Positions 27,337-38,158 are shown, numbered from the stretch's first letter. The stretch is 64,000 nt of DNA from a filamentous cyanobacterium ESFC-1 (GCA_000380225.1 KB904821.1:4714640-4778639), one strand, 5' to 3'. A program made the numbers and translations. The notes: generated by a model not told the origin, from the letters alone.

Positions 27337-30300
27337 ATGCCTCGCCGCGAAGACCTCCATAAAATCTTGCTGTTAGGTTCTGGCCCGATCGTCATTGGCC
27401 AAGCCTGCGAATTTGACTACTCTGGGACGCAAGCCTGTAAAGCCCTGCGTCAAGAAGGATACGAAGTCATCCTGGTCAATTCTAACCCCGCGACGATTAT
27501 GACTGACCCGGAAACGGCCGATCGCACTTATATCGAACCGTTGACCCCGGAAATCGTCGAAAAAGTCATCGAAAAAGAACGTCCTGACGCATTGTTACCC
27601 ACCATGGGGGGGCAAACCGCCCTCAATGTGGCTGTGAGTTTAGCGAAAAACGGCGTACTGAAAAAATACGGGGTGGACTTGATTGGGGCAGAACTCGAAG
27701 CCATTGAAATGGCCGAAGACCGCCAACTGTTTAAAGAAGCCATGGCCCGTATTGGCGTTCCGGTGTGTCCTTCTGGCATTGTGAGTAGCCTCGAAGAAGC
27801 CAAGCAGATTGCTGACGAAATTGGGAGTTATCCCTTGATTATTCGTCCGGCGTTCACCATGGGAGGAACGGGGGGCGGTATTGCCTACAACCAAGAAGAA
27901 TACGAAGAAATGGCAGCCACCGGGCTAGATGCTTCTCCGGTTTCCCAAATTCTCGTCGAGAAATCCCTCCTCGGTTGGAAAGAATACGAGTTAGAGGTGA
28001 TGCGGGATTTGGCCGATAATGTGGTGATTATTTGTAGTATCGAGAACTTCGATCCTATGGGGATTCACACCGGAGACTCGATTACCGTTGCCCCGGCTCA
28101 AACCCTGACGGATAAAGAGTATCAGCGTTTGCGGGATGCGTCGATTAAAATTATTCGCGAAATTGGAGTCGAAACCGGGGGGTCGAATATTCAGTTTTCG
28201 GTGAATCCTGAAACCGGGGACTTTATTGTGATTGAAATGAACCCGCGAGTTTCCCGGTCTTCGGCGTTGGCTTCAAAAGCAACAGGTTTCCCGATCGCGA
28301 AGTTTGCGGCTAAACTCGCAGTGGGTTATACCCTCGATGAAATTCCCAACGATATCACCAAGAAAACCCCGGCTTCCTTTGAACCGACCATTGATTATGT
28401 CGTGACCAAGATTCCCCGGTTTGCCTTTGAGAAGTTCCCTGGGGCCCAACCGACCCTGACCACCCAAATGAAATCCGTTGGGGAAGCCATGGCCATTGGT
28501 CGGACGTTTTGCGAATCGTTCCAAAAAGCCTTGCGATCGCTCGAAACCGGACGTTATGGCTTTGGTTGCGACCAACCCGGTCAACTGCCGTCTCTCCAGC
28601 AAGTCCGGTCGAGTTTGCGGACTCCCAACCCGGAACGGGTGTTTAGCGTTTACCATGCGTTGAAGTTGGGGATGACCGTTGAAGAAATTTATGAACTCAC
28701 GGCCATTGATATTTGGTTCCTCGATAAACTGTCAGAGTTGCTGACCTTTGAGCGTTTCTTGAAATGTACGCCCCTCAAGGAAATTAACGCCGAACAAATG
28801 CGGTCGATTAAGCAACATGGTTTTAGCGATCGCCAAATCGCCTTTGCCACCAAGACCAAAGAGGACGAGGTGCGGCTTTATCGCCAATCTTTGGGCGTTA
28901 ACCCCATTTATAAGGTAGTTGATACCTGTGCGGCAGAATTTGAAGCTTATACGCCGTATTACTACTCGACCTATGAAGCAGGGGAAACGGAAATTACAGT
29001 ATCAGACCAGCCCAAAGTGATGATTTTAGGCGGGGGCCCCAACCGCATCGGTCAGGGGATTGAGTTTGATTATTGCTGCTGTCATGCCTCTTATTCCCTG
29101 CGGGATGCCGATTACGAGACGATCATGGTCAACTCGAACCCGGAAACCGTTTCAACCGACTACGATACTAGCGATCGCCTGTATTTTGAACCCCTGACCA
29201 AAGAAGATGTCCTCAACATCATCGAAGCCGAACACCCCCACGGCATTATTATTCAGTTTGGCGGTCAAACGCCTTTGAAATTGGCGGTTCCCTTACAAAA
29301 GTATCTCGATGACATTGGCCCCGACAGCGTAACGAAAATTTGGGGAACGTCTCCCGATTCTATCGACACCGCCGAAGACCGGGAACGTTTCGAGAAGATT
29401 CTCAACGACCTGGCGATTCAGCAACCCCCCAACGGCATTGCCCGCAGTTATGAAGGGGCGTTGAAAATCGCTGGCCGCATCGGCTATCCGGTAGTGGTGC
29501 GTCCTTCCTATGTCCTGGGGGGTCGGGCTATGGAAATCGTCTACTCGGATACCGAACTCGAACGGTATATGACCTTTGCGGTACAGGTCGAACCAGATCA
29601 CCCCATTTTAATCGATAAGTTCCTCGAAAATGCCGTAGAAGTCGATGTAGACGCGATCGCGGATAAAGAAGGCAATGTTACCATCGGCGGCATTATGGAA
29701 CACATCGAACAAGCCGGGATTCACTCTGGGGACTCCGCTTGTTCGATTCCCTACACCAGCTTGACTCCAGAAGCCCTAGAAACCATCCGCACTTGGACGG
29801 TTCAACTGGCCAAAGCCCTGAAAGTCATCGGCTTGATGAACATTCAGTTTGCCGTCCAAGGGACAACGGTGTACATCCTCGAAGCCAACCCCCGCGCATC
29901 TCGGACGGTTCCCTATGTCTCTAAAGCCATTGGGGTTCCCCTCGCGAAAATGGCTTCTTTGGTGATGTCCGGCAAAACCCTACCGGAGTTGGGTTTCACC
30001 GAAGAACCCATACCCAAGCACGTTTCGGTAAAAGAAGCGGTGTTACCCTTTAATAAATTCCCCGGTACTGACATTATTTTAGGCCCCGAAATGCGCTCAA
30101 CTGGGGAAGTAATGGGCATTGACCAAGACTTCGGGACAGCTTTCGCTAAAGCCGAGATTGCTGCCGGGGAACAGTTACCGTTATCGGGTACAGTATTTGT
30201 ATCCATGAGCGATCGCGAGAAAGAACGAGTCGTTCCGGTGATTAAAGAGTTTATCGACATCGGCTTTAAAGTCATTGCTACCGAAGGAACCCAAGCCGTC

Positions 30301-30579
30301 CTCAAAGAAAATGGCCTCGATGTTGATATCGTCCTCAAACTCCATCAAGGTCGTCCCCACGTCCTCGACGCGATTAAAAACCGCGAAATCCAACTGGTGA
30401 TCAACACCCCCTCTGGGCAAGAAGCGCGGGCTGACGGTCGTTTGATTCGTCGCACCTGTTTGGCTTACAAACTCCCTGTAATCACCACCATTGCAGGCGC
30501 ACAAGCCACCGTCCAAGCGATTCACAAGCTGCAATCTCAACCCCTAGATGTGAAGGCGTTACAGGATTATATTTATTAG
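27337..30579 (+). CDS. carB: Carbamoyl-phosphate synthase large subunit
   Basis: The 1080-aa enzyme makes carbamoyl phosphate from bicarbonate, ammonia (from glutamine via CarA) and two ATP, for arginine and pyrimidine synthesis. It shows the internal duplication of the family: two ATP-grasp halves, each starting with an I(L/V)[14 protein letters not shown]-type motif, and the FEKFPG and FNKFPG segments. An oligomerisation region lies between the halves and an MGS-like allosteric domain at the C-terminus (about 940-1070). Length is standard. carA is not adjacent. A hairpin terminator follows. Confidence 0.98.
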   Translation: MPRREDLHKILLLGSGPIVIGQACEFDYSGTQACKALRQEGYEVILVNSNPATIMTDPETADRTYIEPLTPEIVEKVIEKERPDALLPTMGGQTALNVAVSLAKNGVLKKYGVDLIGAELEAIEMAEDRQLFKEAMARIGVPVCPSGIVSSLEEAKQIADEIGSYPLIIRPAFTMGGTGGGIAYNQEEYEEMAATGLDASPVSQILVEKSLLGWKEYELEVMRDLADNVVIICSIENFDPMGIHTGDSITVAPAQTLTDKEYQRLRDASIKIIREIGVETGGSNIQFSVNPETGDFIVIEMNPRVSRSSALASKATGFPIAKFAAKLAVGYTLDEIPNDITKKTPASFEPTIDYVVTKIPRFAFEKFPGAQPTLTTQMKSVGEAMAIGRTFCESFQKALRSLETGRYGFGCDQPGQLPSLQQVRSSLRTPNPERVFSVYHALKLGMTVEEIYELTAIDIWFLDKLSELLTFERFLKCTPLKEINAEQMRSIKQHGFSDRQIAFATKTKEDEVRLYRQSLGVNPIYKVVDTCAAEFEAYTPYYYSTYEAGETEITVSDQPKVMILGGGPNRIGQGIEFDYCCCHASYSLRDADYETIMVNSNPETVSTDYDTSDRLYFEPLTKEDVLNIIEAEHPHGIIIQFGGQTPLKLAVPLQKYLDDIGPDSVTKIWGTSPDSIDTAEDRERFEKILNDLAIQQPPNGIARSYEGALKIAGRIGYPVVVRPSYVLGGRAMEIVYSDTELERYMTFAVQVEPDHPILIDKFLENAVEVDVDAIADKEGNVTIGGIMEHIEQAGIHSGDSACSIPYTSLTPEALETIRTWTVQLAKALKVIGLMNIQFAVQGTTVYILEANPRASRTVPYVSKAIGVPLAKMASLVMSGKTLPELGFTEEPIPKHVSVKEAVLPFNKFPGTDIILGPEMRSTGEVMGIDQDFGTAFAKAEIAAGEQLPLSGTVFVSMSDREKERVVPVIKEFIDIGFKVIATEGTQAVLKENGLDVDIVLKLHQGRPHVLDAIKNREIQLVINTPSGQEARADGRLIRRTCLAYKLPVITTIAGAQATVQAIHKLQSQPLDVKALQDYIY

Positions 30580-30593
30580 TCCTTGCATGACTT

Positions 30594-30626
30594 AAAACCC
30601 CGGTTTTTCAGAGAGACCGGGGTTTT
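30594..30626. terminator. AAAACCCCGGT hairpin, carB terminator
   Basis: The arms AAAACCCCGGT (30594-30604) and ACCGGGGTTTT (30616-30626) pair perfectly, with an 11-nt loop, just downstream of carB. It is a short member of the AGAACCCC element family. Confidence 0.82.
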
Positions 30627-30639
30627 GACTTTATATCTC

Positions 30640-30700
30640 TAGTCCGCGAAGGCGGACTTTGTATTGTTAGCCCCGGATTTCCAATCCGTGGGCGGCTTAA
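30640..30700. repeat. Two-hairpin dispersed element, copy 1
   Basis: The first hairpin is AGTCCGC-GAAG-GCGGACT and the second CGGATT-TCC-AATCCG followed by GTGGGCGG. Copy 2 is at 48794-48852, with a compensatory pair change in the first stem. Confidence 0.8.
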
Positions 30701-30734
30701 CGGGATAACGGTTGACTTTAAACTGGATTTAGTG

Positions 30735-31037
30735 TTATGAGGGTTTGCGATCGCGTTCTAAACGTGATAACAATTCTGTAATCCACTGTCCTAAAGTAAT
30801 ATCGTTGAAAGCCCAATCAGGAACTTGCTCCTCATAAATCGCGATTTCTAAAGTATCTTCAAGAGATAATACAACATCTAACATATCCCACCCATTAGTA
30901 GGAAGCCTTAATATTTCTCTAAAATTATCATCTGGATATAACTTTTCTGGCGGTAATTCATAAAATTTTCCGAATTTACTTCGACAGACATTAACTGTTT
31001 TTTCTGCTAATTCTCCCGATAATTCAAGCTGATTCAT
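30735..31037 (-). CDS. Small acidic hypothetical protein, acyl-carrier-like fold possible
   Basis: This 100-aa acidic protein is unrecognised. The central segment NGWDMLDVVLSLEDTLEI resembles helix II of acyl carrier proteins, but the phosphopantetheine-bearing DSL serine is replaced by WDM. It could therefore be a carrier-like domain without a prosthetic group, or the likeness may be chance. It lies alone on the minus strand downstream of carB. An upstream gap (31038-31343) contains the GGTGGGC-ATC-GCCCACC palindrome near 31160 and no other gene I can support. Confidence 0.6.
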   Translation of the reverse strand: MNQLELSGELAEKTVNVCRSKFGKFYELPPEKLYPDDNFREILRLPTNGWDMLDVVLSLEDTLEIAIYEEQVPDWAFNDITLGQWITELLSRLERDRKPS

Positions 31038-31343
31038 AAATTCTTCGTTGCTGAAATCGGGACGTTGTAAGAACTTATTGAGTTTTTTGCGTTTATTTAA
31101 AAAAATTATAAATTACCACTTTATTTTTAAGTTTTAGTCAATACATTAGGACATTGCGTAGGGTGGGCATCGCCCACCATCTCTAGTGTTGAGCTTATGC
31201 TTGGTATCTTAAGCCGCGATCGTAGCGCTATAACTAGGCTAAAATCTACGTTATACTTTGAGTTATATTGATGCAATCCGTCTATTACTTTTTTTAGCCT
31301 TGATTTTTTCACTTTGAATATTTCAGGTATCTTTTAATCCAAA

Positions 31344-31973
31344 ATGTTTAACACGATCGTTAATCCTTTGTTACTCAATCGACTTTATACTCATCCTGAA
31401 TTATACTCCGAACAAACCCACCAACAATTTACAATTACAAATGTAGATTGGTCGCTTTACAAATCGCTATTAACAGACTTAGGTGATGACTTTGCGGGAT
31501 TGAGAGTATATTATTTAGACGGAAAACTAGAATTAATAATGCCCAGCCGTCAGCATGAGATAATTAAGGATAACATTGGGCGATTATTAGGAATTTATCT
31601 AGAAGAAAATCGTATTCGTTTCTATGGGTTGGGTTCGACAACCTTTAAGAATGAAGCTCAACAGCGAGGTGCAGAACCTGATGTTTCTTTCTGTATTGAT
31701 AATAACAAAACCTTGCCAGATATTGCGATCGAAGTGGTTTTAACCAGTGGAGGAATTGATAAGCTTGATATTTATCGAGGTTTGGGGGTAGCAGAAGTTT
31801 GGTTTTGGCAAGACAATCGCTTTTCGATTTATCAATTGCAAACTCAAGGTTATGAGTTGCTTGAGTGTAGTCATTTTTTACCTAATCTTGACTTGAATTT
31901 GCTCGCAACTTATGTCAATTATACAGAACCATTGGAAGCAATGTTGGACTATCGACAAGCCTTGCAAAATTAA
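31344..31973 (+). CDS. Uma2 family endonuclease-like protein
   Basis: The 209-aa protein has the Uma2 core: YYLDGKLELIMPSRQHE, GAEPDVSFCI with the catalytic Asp, and DIAIEVVLTSGGIDK with the Glu and the conserved downstream Lys region. The C-terminal part includes the VAEVWFW strand typical of the family. It is AT-richer than the housekeeping genes. There is no partner gene. It is one of four complete Uma2 paralogues here, and its sequence is clearly distinct from the others. Confidence 0.92.
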   Translation: MFNTIVNPLLLNRLYTHPELYSEQTHQQFTITNVDWSLYKSLLTDLGDDFAGLRVYYLDGKLELIMPSRQHEIIKDNIGRLLGIYLEENRIRFYGLGSTTFKNEAQQRGAEPDVSFCIDNNKTLPDIAIEVVLTSGGIDKLDIYRGLGVAEVWFWQDNRFSIYQLQTQGYELLECSHFLPNLDLNLLATYVNYTEPLEAMLDYRQALQN

Positions 31974-32074
31974 GTTAAAGTAATCAGTTTTGCGCTACAT
32001 TTATTTTTGAGTTTTCTTTGATTGCCAAGTCAATTTGTGGGGAAGTCATAATACATCATCAGCCGAATCAGGTC

Positions 32075-33109
32075 TTATTCATTCACTAAACTCTCAATCG
32101 TGCGCTGCAATCCTGCCACAACCTGCGCCAGGCGATCGCCATCAATTCGATCTGTAGTATCCTGCATAGTATGATACTGCTGATAGCGAAAAGGAGCTGT
32201 ATCCGTCACCATTAACGCCGGATAATCCATTTGCCAAAATGACCAATGATCCGACCAACCCACTCCTGGAATATTTCCCGGAAGTGCCACCCCTTCAGAG
32301 GGAAAATTGGTATGACTGCGGAAGTTTTTAATTACTTTTCTAATTAAAGACTCGGAGTTTAAATTACCTACAAAAGCAATAAAATTCCCGGCATGAGGAT
32401 AAACTTTATCCAATAAACCTAAAGGATAATCTTGCGTTTTGGGTTCATCGGAATAATAGCCCATTGTTTCTAAACTCAGCATCGCCACAACATTTTCTTG
32501 ACGTTCTTTACACCCCTTTGCATATACCAAACTTCCCATGTTTTCTGTCCAGAAAAAGGGCGGTTCTTCGTTGGTAAATTCAACAAATCGTAAAGTTCGC
32601 TTGACTTCTTTGCCTGCAAATACTTTTGCCAATGCCAAGACTGCGGCTGTTCCAGTGCCATTATCATTTGCCCCCGGACTTCCGACCACCGAATCATAAT
32701 GTGCGCCCACAATAACAATTTCATCGGGGTTTTGACTGCCTTTGATTTCAACTTCTAAGTTAGTAAACTGTTTTTCGTAAACTTCGTAAGTTTGGCGTTT
32801 GACTTGATAGCCAATTTCAGAAAGAGATTGTTCTAAAAAATTCTCTGCGGTTACTAAATTATCGTAAAAGATGTAATTATGTTCGCCAATTTCATCGGCA
32901 ATAAAATTTATATTTTGCATTAATTCAGTCTTGATTAATGCTTCTTCGGAAGTAAGCGGTTGCAACTCTCCGATATAAACTTTTCCTGGCATAAAGATTA
33001 CCTTTGACCATATCCAAATAGATAATCCCAGAAGTACAATTAAGCCTATAGCAAGGCGAATCAAGGCAGCTTTGGTAATCCACTTTTTCGGGCGTTTAGT
33101 TCGTTTCAT
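32075..33109 (-). CDS. M28 family zinc metallopeptidase, membrane anchored
   Basis: The 344-aa protein has a basic N-terminus, one membrane segment (about 15-36) and an M28 aminopeptidase domain facing outward. The metal and catalytic motifs are visible: GAHYDSV (His and Asp of the zinc site region), GANDNGTG, EFTNEEPPFF with the catalytic Glu pair, and a late His in GWSDHWSFW. Family members cleave N-terminal residues from peptides, or in related branches cyclise glutaminyl residues. No operon partner. Confidence 0.9.
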   Translation of the reverse strand: MKRTKRPKKWITKAALIRLAIGLIVLLGLSIWIWSKVIFMPGKVYIGELQPLTSEEALIKTELMQNINFIADEIGEHNYIFYDNLVTAENFLEQSLSEIGYQVKRQTYEVYEKQFTNLEVEIKGSQNPDEIVIVGAHYDSVVGSPGANDNGTGTAAVLALAKVFAGKEVKRTLRFVEFTNEEPPFFWTENMGSLVYAKGCKERQENVVAMLSLETMGYYSDEPKTQDYPLGLLDKVYPHAGNFIAFVGNLNSESLIRKVIKNFRSHTNFPSEGVALPGNIPGVGWSDHWSFWQMDYPALMVTDTAPFRYQQYHTMQDTTDRIDGDRLAQVVAGLQRTIESLVNE

Positions 33110-33164
33110 CAGAAAAAGTATTATAAATCCAGCAATTAAGGAATTTTATCAGCCGAGTCAACCC

Positions 33165-33288
33165 TAGTGCTGTGACACATCTTAAACGGTGGGTTACGGC
33201 GGATAGCTAGATTACAGTCATAGCATAGATTCTAGCCACCTAACCCACCCTACGCGCTTAGCCTCATTTTAGCTGTGTCACAACACTA
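33165..33288. mobile_element. 124-bp MITE with 15-bp terminal inverted repeats
   Basis: The ends TAGTGCTGTGACACA and TGTGTCACAACACTA are inverted repeats with 14 of 15 matches. Both begin or end in TA, as expected from insertion at a TA dinucleotide by an IS630/Tc1-type transposase. The interior has no ORF. Decayed relatives occur at 18256-18338 and 43567-43604. Confidence 0.75.
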
Positions 33289-33294
33289 CAGTTA

Positions 33295-33326
33295 AAAACC
33301 CCGGTTGTTGAGAAAACCGGGGTTTT
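33295..33326. terminator. AAAACCCCGGTT hairpin, terminator of the P-type ATPase gene
   Basis: The arms AAAACCCCGGTT (33295-33306) and AACCGGGGTTTT (33315-33326) pair perfectly over 12 bp with an 8-nt loop. The hairpin is just downstream of the minus-strand ATPase gene. Confidence 0.82.
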
Positions 33327-33339
33327 GATAAGTCATAGA

Positions 33340-36147
33340 TTACGACTTTCTTTGCCAGTGATACCAGCGAATAAACAGTTTTTCCAGTTCCACCCAGACA
33401 AACAGTAAACTACTAAACGCTAAACAAATCCCTAACTCTGAGAGGGTTAAAATTTCTGTACCGAAGAAACTGCGAAGGAATGGCACATAAACTAACATTA
33501 ATTGCAGAATCGTGGTGACAGTTACAGCCCCCAATAAATAGGGATTAGAAAACGGATTCATTTCAGCCGCGAGACGGAAATTAGAACGCACCGCGATCGC
33601 GTGACCCATTTGTGCTAAACATAACGAAGTGAAAACCATTGTCTTCCAATGATCGAAATTGTTGTAGGCAAATACCATCAAGCCAATCGAGAAAATCGCG
33701 AAAATAATCCCAATTCTGACGATATACGACCCCAAACCCCGCGCAAAAATACTTTCATCCGGGCGAAAAGGCGGACGACGCATCACATCCGGTTCGGCAG
33801 GTTCAACGGCGAGGGCTAAAGCGGGTAAACCGTCCGTGACCAGGTTCATCCAGAGGATTTGCAAGGGAATCAAAGGTACTCCCGGTAAACCCAAAATCGG
33901 CGCTGCGGCAATAGTAATCACTTCCCCCACATTACTGCCGAGAATGTACTTGATAAAGCGGCGAATATTGCTATAAACTACCCGTCCTTCCTCGGTAGCC
34001 GCAACGATAGTGGCAAAGTTATCATCCAGCAATACCATATCGCTGGCTTCCTTGCTCACATCCGTCCCGGTAATGCCCATCGCAATGCCGATATCCGCTT
34101 GTTTGAGGGCGGGGGCATCATTGACTCCATCCCCGGTCATAGCGACGAATTTGCCTTGTTTCTGGAGGGCTTTAACAATGCGGAGTTTATGTTCGGGGGA
34201 AACCCTGGCATAGATGCTTACTCGGTCTACTTCGGCTTCTAACTCCTCTTGAGACAAGCGTTCGAGTTCGGGGCCAGTCAGGGCCAAATCTTCAGGGTTG
34301 GCAATTCCGAGTTGCTGCGCGATCGCTGAGGCGGTAAGCTGGTGATCTCCAGTAATCATTACCGGACGAATCCCCGCTTCGCGACTGTGTTGTACGGCCA
34401 CTTTCACCTCAGGCCGCGGTGCATCTAACATTCCGGTTAAACCCAACCAAATCATCTCGGTTTCTATTTCGGTTTCCTGTCCCGCTTCGGGAACATCATT
34501 CAAGTGTTTATAAGCAAAGCCCAATACCCGTAAACCCTGCTGGGCCAAGCGATTATTCCCGTCAAGGACAGCTTGGCGATTTTCTGGGGTAAGCGGTTGA
34601 ATCTCATCCCCAATATGCCCTTTATGACAGCGTTCTAAAATTAATTCTGGCGAACCCTTCGTCCACATCAAATATCCCCCAGAAGCGTCGCAAATCACGC
34701 TCATCCGCTTCCGTTCGGAGGAAAAGGGAAATTCGCCCAAACGGGGGGAATCTTGGCTGAGATTGGCTTGGGTGAGTCCCACTTTCCCCGCGAGGGAGAG
34801 TAACGCCCCTTCGGTGGGGTCGCCTAAAATTACCCATTCGGCTTCGCGAGTGGGGCCAGGAGAGGGGTTTTCCGTGTCGGTGAGGTTTTTCTGTTGCAAC
34901 ACCGCATCGTTACACTGTACGCAAGCTTCGAGTAACCGTTTGAGGTCTTCTTGCTTAATTACGTTAATGGTATGGTCTTGAGAGTCGCGAAACTCGCCTT
35001 GGGGGGCGTATCCTTCCCCAGTGACGCGATAAGTCCCGGTGAGGGTGTCCACGACCTGCACCACCATTTTATTTTGAGTGAGTGTCCCGGTTTTATCCGA
35101 ACAGATGGTATTGACGCTTCCCAGGGTTTCGACCGCCGGAAGTTTGCGAATCAGGGCGTGTCGCTTCACCATGCGTTGCGTCCCCAAGGCCAGGGTCACG
35201 GTAATGACGGCGGGTAAGCCTTCGGGAACCACTGCAACAGCCATACTGAGGGAAACTTCCACTAATTCTTCGAGGGGTTCAAAGTTTCCTGCTTGAAGCA
35301 AACCAAAGCCAATCACAAATACGACTAAAACCAAAGACCCGGTAACCAAAACATTACCCAACTGGGTCATCCGTTGCTGTAGCGGGGTGGGTTCGCTTTG
35401 GACTGATTGCAGCATTTCAGCGATTTTGCCCAACTGAGTCTGCATTCCTGTGGCGGTGACGGCGACTTTAGCCCGACCTTGTACCACTTCTGTTCCAGAG
35501 AACACCATATTAACGCGATCGCCCAAACTGGTTTCGTTTTCCAGTTCGATGTCCGCTTGTTTTTTCACCGCTTCGGCTTCCCCGGTTAAAGCCGATTCTC
35601 GCACTTGCAGGTTAGAGACTTCAATCAAGCGACCATCGGCGGCGATTTGTACCCCGGCTTCGAGTAGCATAATATCCCCCGGTACGATTTCCGGGGAGTC
35701 TACTTCCAGGGTTTTGCCGTCTCGAATCACCCGGACTCTGGGGGAAGCCATTTGTTTGAGGGCGGCTAGGGCTTGTTCGGCCCGGCTTTCTTGGAGATAG
35801 CCCAAAACCCCGTTGAGAATCACAATCAGTAAAATCGCGATGGTGTCTTTAAAGGGAATCCCATCACCTGCCGTACCATTGCGAATATCAATAAAATCGA
35901 GTACCCCGGAAATAATGGCAACCGCAATCAACATCAATAGCATGATGTTGTTGAATTGGTCGAGGAGAATTTGCCAAGAACTCCGTCCGGCGGTTTCTTC
36001 GAGTTCATTTGTCCCGTACTCTGCGAGACGATGTTGAACCGATTGGGCGGTTAATCCTTGTTCTGCATCCGTTTGGAGTTGTGCGAGGGTTTGCGAACGA
36101 GACTGGACAAACCAGGGGGTCTGGGAATCAAGCAAAGAATTGGTCAT
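33340..36147 (-). CDS. Cation-transporting P-type ATPase, P2A calcium-pump type
   Basis: The 935-aa membrane pump has an N-terminal cation-ATPase domain, the actuator TGEAEAVKK, the phosphorylation motif [10 protein letters not shown], the nucleotide-binding domain, the hinge [19 protein letters not shown] and a C-terminal cation-ATPase block. About ten membrane segments are predicted, including the [14 protein letters not shown] helix 4 motif and helix 6 [13 protein letters not shown], which are typical of Ca2+-ATPases such as cyanobacterial PacL. It probably exports Ca2+ with ATP. It is transcribed alone, ending at a strong hairpin. Confidence 0.95.
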   Translation of the reverse strand: MTNSLLDSQTPWFVQSRSQTLAQLQTDAEQGLTAQSVQHRLAEYGTNELEETAGRSSWQILLDQFNNIMLLMLIAVAIISGVLDFIDIRNGTAGDGIPFKDTIAILLIVILNGVLGYLQESRAEQALAALKQMASPRVRVIRDGKTLEVDSPEIVPGDIMLLEAGVQIAADGRLIEVSNLQVRESALTGEAEAVKKQADIELENETSLGDRVNMVFSGTEVVQGRAKVAVTATGMQTQLGKIAEMLQSVQSEPTPLQQRMTQLGNVLVTGSLVLVVFVIGFGLLQAGNFEPLEELVEVSLSMAVAVVPEGLPAVITVTLALGTQRMVKRHALIRKLPAVETLGSVNTICSDKTGTLTQNKMVVQVVDTLTGTYRVTGEGYAPQGEFRDSQDHTINVIKQEDLKRLLEACVQCNDAVLQQKNLTDTENPSPGPTREAEWVILGDPTEGALLSLAGKVGLTQANLSQDSPRLGEFPFSSERKRMSVICDASGGYLMWTKGSPELILERCHKGHIGDEIQPLTPENRQAVLDGNNRLAQQGLRVLGFAYKHLNDVPEAGQETEIETEMIWLGLTGMLDAPRPEVKVAVQHSREAGIRPVMITGDHQLTASAIAQQLGIANPEDLALTGPELERLSQEELEAEVDRVSIYARVSPEHKLRIVKALQKQGKFVAMTGDGVNDAPALKQADIGIAMGITGTDVSKEASDMVLLDDNFATIVAATEEGRVVYSNIRRFIKYILGSNVGEVITIAAAPILGLPGVPLIPLQILWMNLVTDGLPALALAVEPAEPDVMRRPPFRPDESIFARGLGSYIVRIGIIFAIFSIGLMVFAYNNFDHWKTMVFTSLCLAQMGHAIAVRSNFRLAAEMNPFSNPYLLGAVTVTTILQLMLVYVPFLRSFFGTEILTLSELGICLAFSSLLFVWVELEKLFIRWYHWQRKS

Positions 36148-36178
36148 TCTGTAATGTTGTAGCGTTGGGGCGAAAATC

Positions 36179-36655
36179 GAGTTGACAACTCTCCGTCCTG
36201 AAGGAGCGGAGATTCTCGTTTCTTTCAGGTTGCCTCTTAACTAGACTTTGGATCGACAGACACCTAAATATCTTCCCCTTAGTCCCCGCTACTACCGACT
36301 CAACGAGCGTTTTATTTCTTGGTTTCTAGTCCAAGATACGTCCTGCCCGGACGCAGAAAGTATGTTTTCACAACTGCTCCTTCAAAGTTTTACAACAGCA
36401 AGGATTGTGCTGAAAACCCCTTACTTTAACTATTGAGTTGGTTAGGTTTGTTGTAGTGCGGCCCACATTACTGGTCACTCGCACACCTAATATTATAATA
36501 TAAAGCCGTCCTATAAGCGCGCCCGTCCCCGCGTCGCCGTAAGCGTCGAGACCCCGCGCCGCCGTAAGGCGCAAGGGAATGCTCGACAAGACAGGCGCAA
36601 GGGAACGCTCGGCAAGACAGGACGGGGCTTTAAACCCAGAATTTTTGGTAAGCAA
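36179..36655 (-). mobile_element. Non-autonomous IS200/IS605-like relic with omega-RNA-like right end
   Basis: On the minus strand the sequence near 36179-36240 ends CAACCTGAAAGAAACGAGAA, then a CTCCGCTCCTTCAGGACGGAG hairpin and TTGTCAA. I recognise this as the usual right end of cyanobacterial tnpB elements, where the TnpB guide RNA scaffold ends. The other side (36515-36620) is a GC-rich imperfect palindrome, CCCGTCC/GGACGGG, containing a 26-bp tandem duplication starting GGCGCAAGGGAA. No tnpA or tnpB ORF remains. Exact left boundary is uncertain. The rest of this 855-bp gap to 37003 holds nothing I can support. Confidence 0.55.
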
Positions 36656-37003
36656 TTACCGACGACGAAACGAGACACATCTCATGCGTCAGATTCTCTT
36701 TCTCGATCCTATCTGGCCAAAGGGATTTCTGTGTGAAGTCGCGATCGCGCCTCGTTCCCCTAACTTGCCTCAAAGCCTTATCATGGTGTCATTCTGGGCA
36801 ATTTGTAAGCTTTTTAAAGTCCGGTGTGAAGTGGTTGCTTTAGGGGTTGTTGGTGATTGGCTGAAGTTCTAGGCTTGAGAAACGTTCTGGACAAACATAA
36901 CAACTGTTATGGACTATTAAAGTTGATAACGGGTGGGTTGATTGGACTGACCATTTGCAATTAATGTGGAATTTGAATTGAACGGGTCATTTTTAGGTTA
37001 CTT

Positions 37004-37582
37004 TTATTCCTCAAACCCTCCCAAAATAACCTCCTCATAAATCAATTCAATCGGACAACTCAAACCCACACTTTCCCATGTCACCTCATCCCCTTCTTTG
37101 TAAACATAAAGCTCCCACACCCCTGTCTCATTCCGTCGAAACACCTCAATCAACATCTCCTCTGCGCTAACTAAAGCGTATTCCTTGAGCGTTTCAAGCT
37201 GACGGTAATTTTGAAACTTCTTCCCTCTATCGACTGCTTCTGTCCCAGGAGACAAAACCTCAACAATCAAGCAAGGATAACGAATCACCATCCGAGCGCG
37301 TCGGTCTCGCTCATCGCAAGTTACCATCACATCAGGGTAATGATAAGCTTCTGCTGCGGCTATCTCTACCTTCGCATCTGCCATCTGCACCTTGCATCCC
37401 TTTCCCCGCAGATGGTTTTTCAAAAGAGTGGTCAAATTCACCGCTAGGTCATTGTGGGGAATTGTTCCCCCCGTCATCGCTACCACTTCCCCCTTAAAAT
37501 ATTCGTATTTCAGGGGTTGTTGGGCTTCCCAGTCTAAGTATTCTGGGGGACTCATTCGGTGGTAATTCGATACAGCAACCAT
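37004..37582 (-). CDS. Uma2 family endonuclease-like protein
   Basis: The 192-aa protein shows the full Uma2 pattern: MSPPEYLDWEAQQPLKYEYF, HNDLAVNL, the YHYPDVMVTC Asp strand, CLIVEVLSPGTEAVDRGKK with Glu and the following Lys, and the YALVSAEEMLIEVFRR C-terminal strand. These correspond to a PD-(D/E)XK fold. It stands alone between an IS-like relic and a repeat-rich gap. Function of the family is unproven. Confidence 0.93.
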   Translation of the reverse strand: MVAVSNYHRMSPPEYLDWEAQQPLKYEYFKGEVVAMTGGTIPHNDLAVNLTTLLKNHLRGKGCKVQMADAKVEIAAAEAYHYPDVMVTCDERDRRARMVIRYPCLIVEVLSPGTEAVDRGKKFQNYRQLETLKEYALVSAEEMLIEVFRRNETGVWELYVYKEGDEVTWESVGLSCPIELIYEEVILGGFEE

Positions 37583-37714
37583 GTTGACTTCCTAATAAAT
37601 AGCTTCTTTGATTTGAGGTTTGAATTTTAATATAATATTTTCATGTTGAACGTAAACTCGAATCTACGTTTTTCTCAATAACATCTCTATCGCCCTAATC
37701 AAGGCAGAGCCTTG

Positions 37715-37746
37715 TTTTTTCGTTCCCAGGTACAACCTAGGAACGA
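37715..37746. repeat. CGTTCCCAGGT hairpin repeat
   Basis: CGTTCCCAGGTACAACCTAG followed by GAACG forms a hairpin (GTTCC...GGAAC with an inner AGGT/ACCT pair). A close copy is at 51799-51826. Confidence 0.7.
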
Positions 37747-37806
37747 GGCTCAAATACTATCTACTTATCAAAAGTGAATCCTTAATTGATATTTAGACTT
37801 CTGAGT

Positions 37807-37917
37807 TTAAGCAGAACCCAGGTTGAAAACTTCCTGAGCAGACAATGAGTTTTCGGGATACCAGCTAATAAATTCGTCAAAGCTGTATAATTTGGGTTCA
37901 ACTTTGGCAGGAGTCAT
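37807..37917 (-). pseudogene. 36-codon N-terminal relic of a Uma2 gene
   Basis: The minus-strand ORF begins MTPAKVEPKLYSFDEFISWY and continues PENS, matching the usual Uma2 N-terminus (LYTFDEFIxWYPEN). It then diverges and stops after 36 residues. The remainder of the gap 37583-38158 contains the CGTTCC hairpin and the GCCCTCACCCC repeat (38022-38061), but no catalytic Uma2 segments. Confidence 0.7.
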
Positions 37918-38021
37918 AAATCGTTTTGATATGATTTTGAGTGTTTGTGATTCAAAATATAGTTATTCAGTATTAAATTAAGTTGTGAATAGTGACTTGA
38001 GAATTAATGCAATCTGGCTTT

Positions 38022-38061
38022 TTGCCCTCACCCCAAACCCCTCTCCCACGGTAGAGGGGCT
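38022..38061. repeat. GCCCTCACCCCAAACCCCTC palindromic repeat
   Basis: Nearly identical to 14660-14702, with one change in the loop-proximal stem (CCCACGGTAGAGGGG). It lies upstream of the 3' end of ackA. Confidence 0.8.
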
Positions 38062-38158
38062 TACTGTTTGTTGTTATTTGTCTTGAAAGTATTATTGTTT
38101 GGTTTGCTGCAATCTTGATTCTCTGGTCACAAAGATGCCCAAATTATCTTATGCCGAT

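Noticed and set aside
31127-31312. A 61-aa minus-strand ORF
   Set aside because: It crosses a GGTGGGC palindromic repeat and has no plausible start context or domain.
36248-36872. ORFs of 62, 95 and 97 aa on both strands
   Set aside because: They lie across the IS605-like relic and its GC-rich palindrome, overlap each other and have no family signature.
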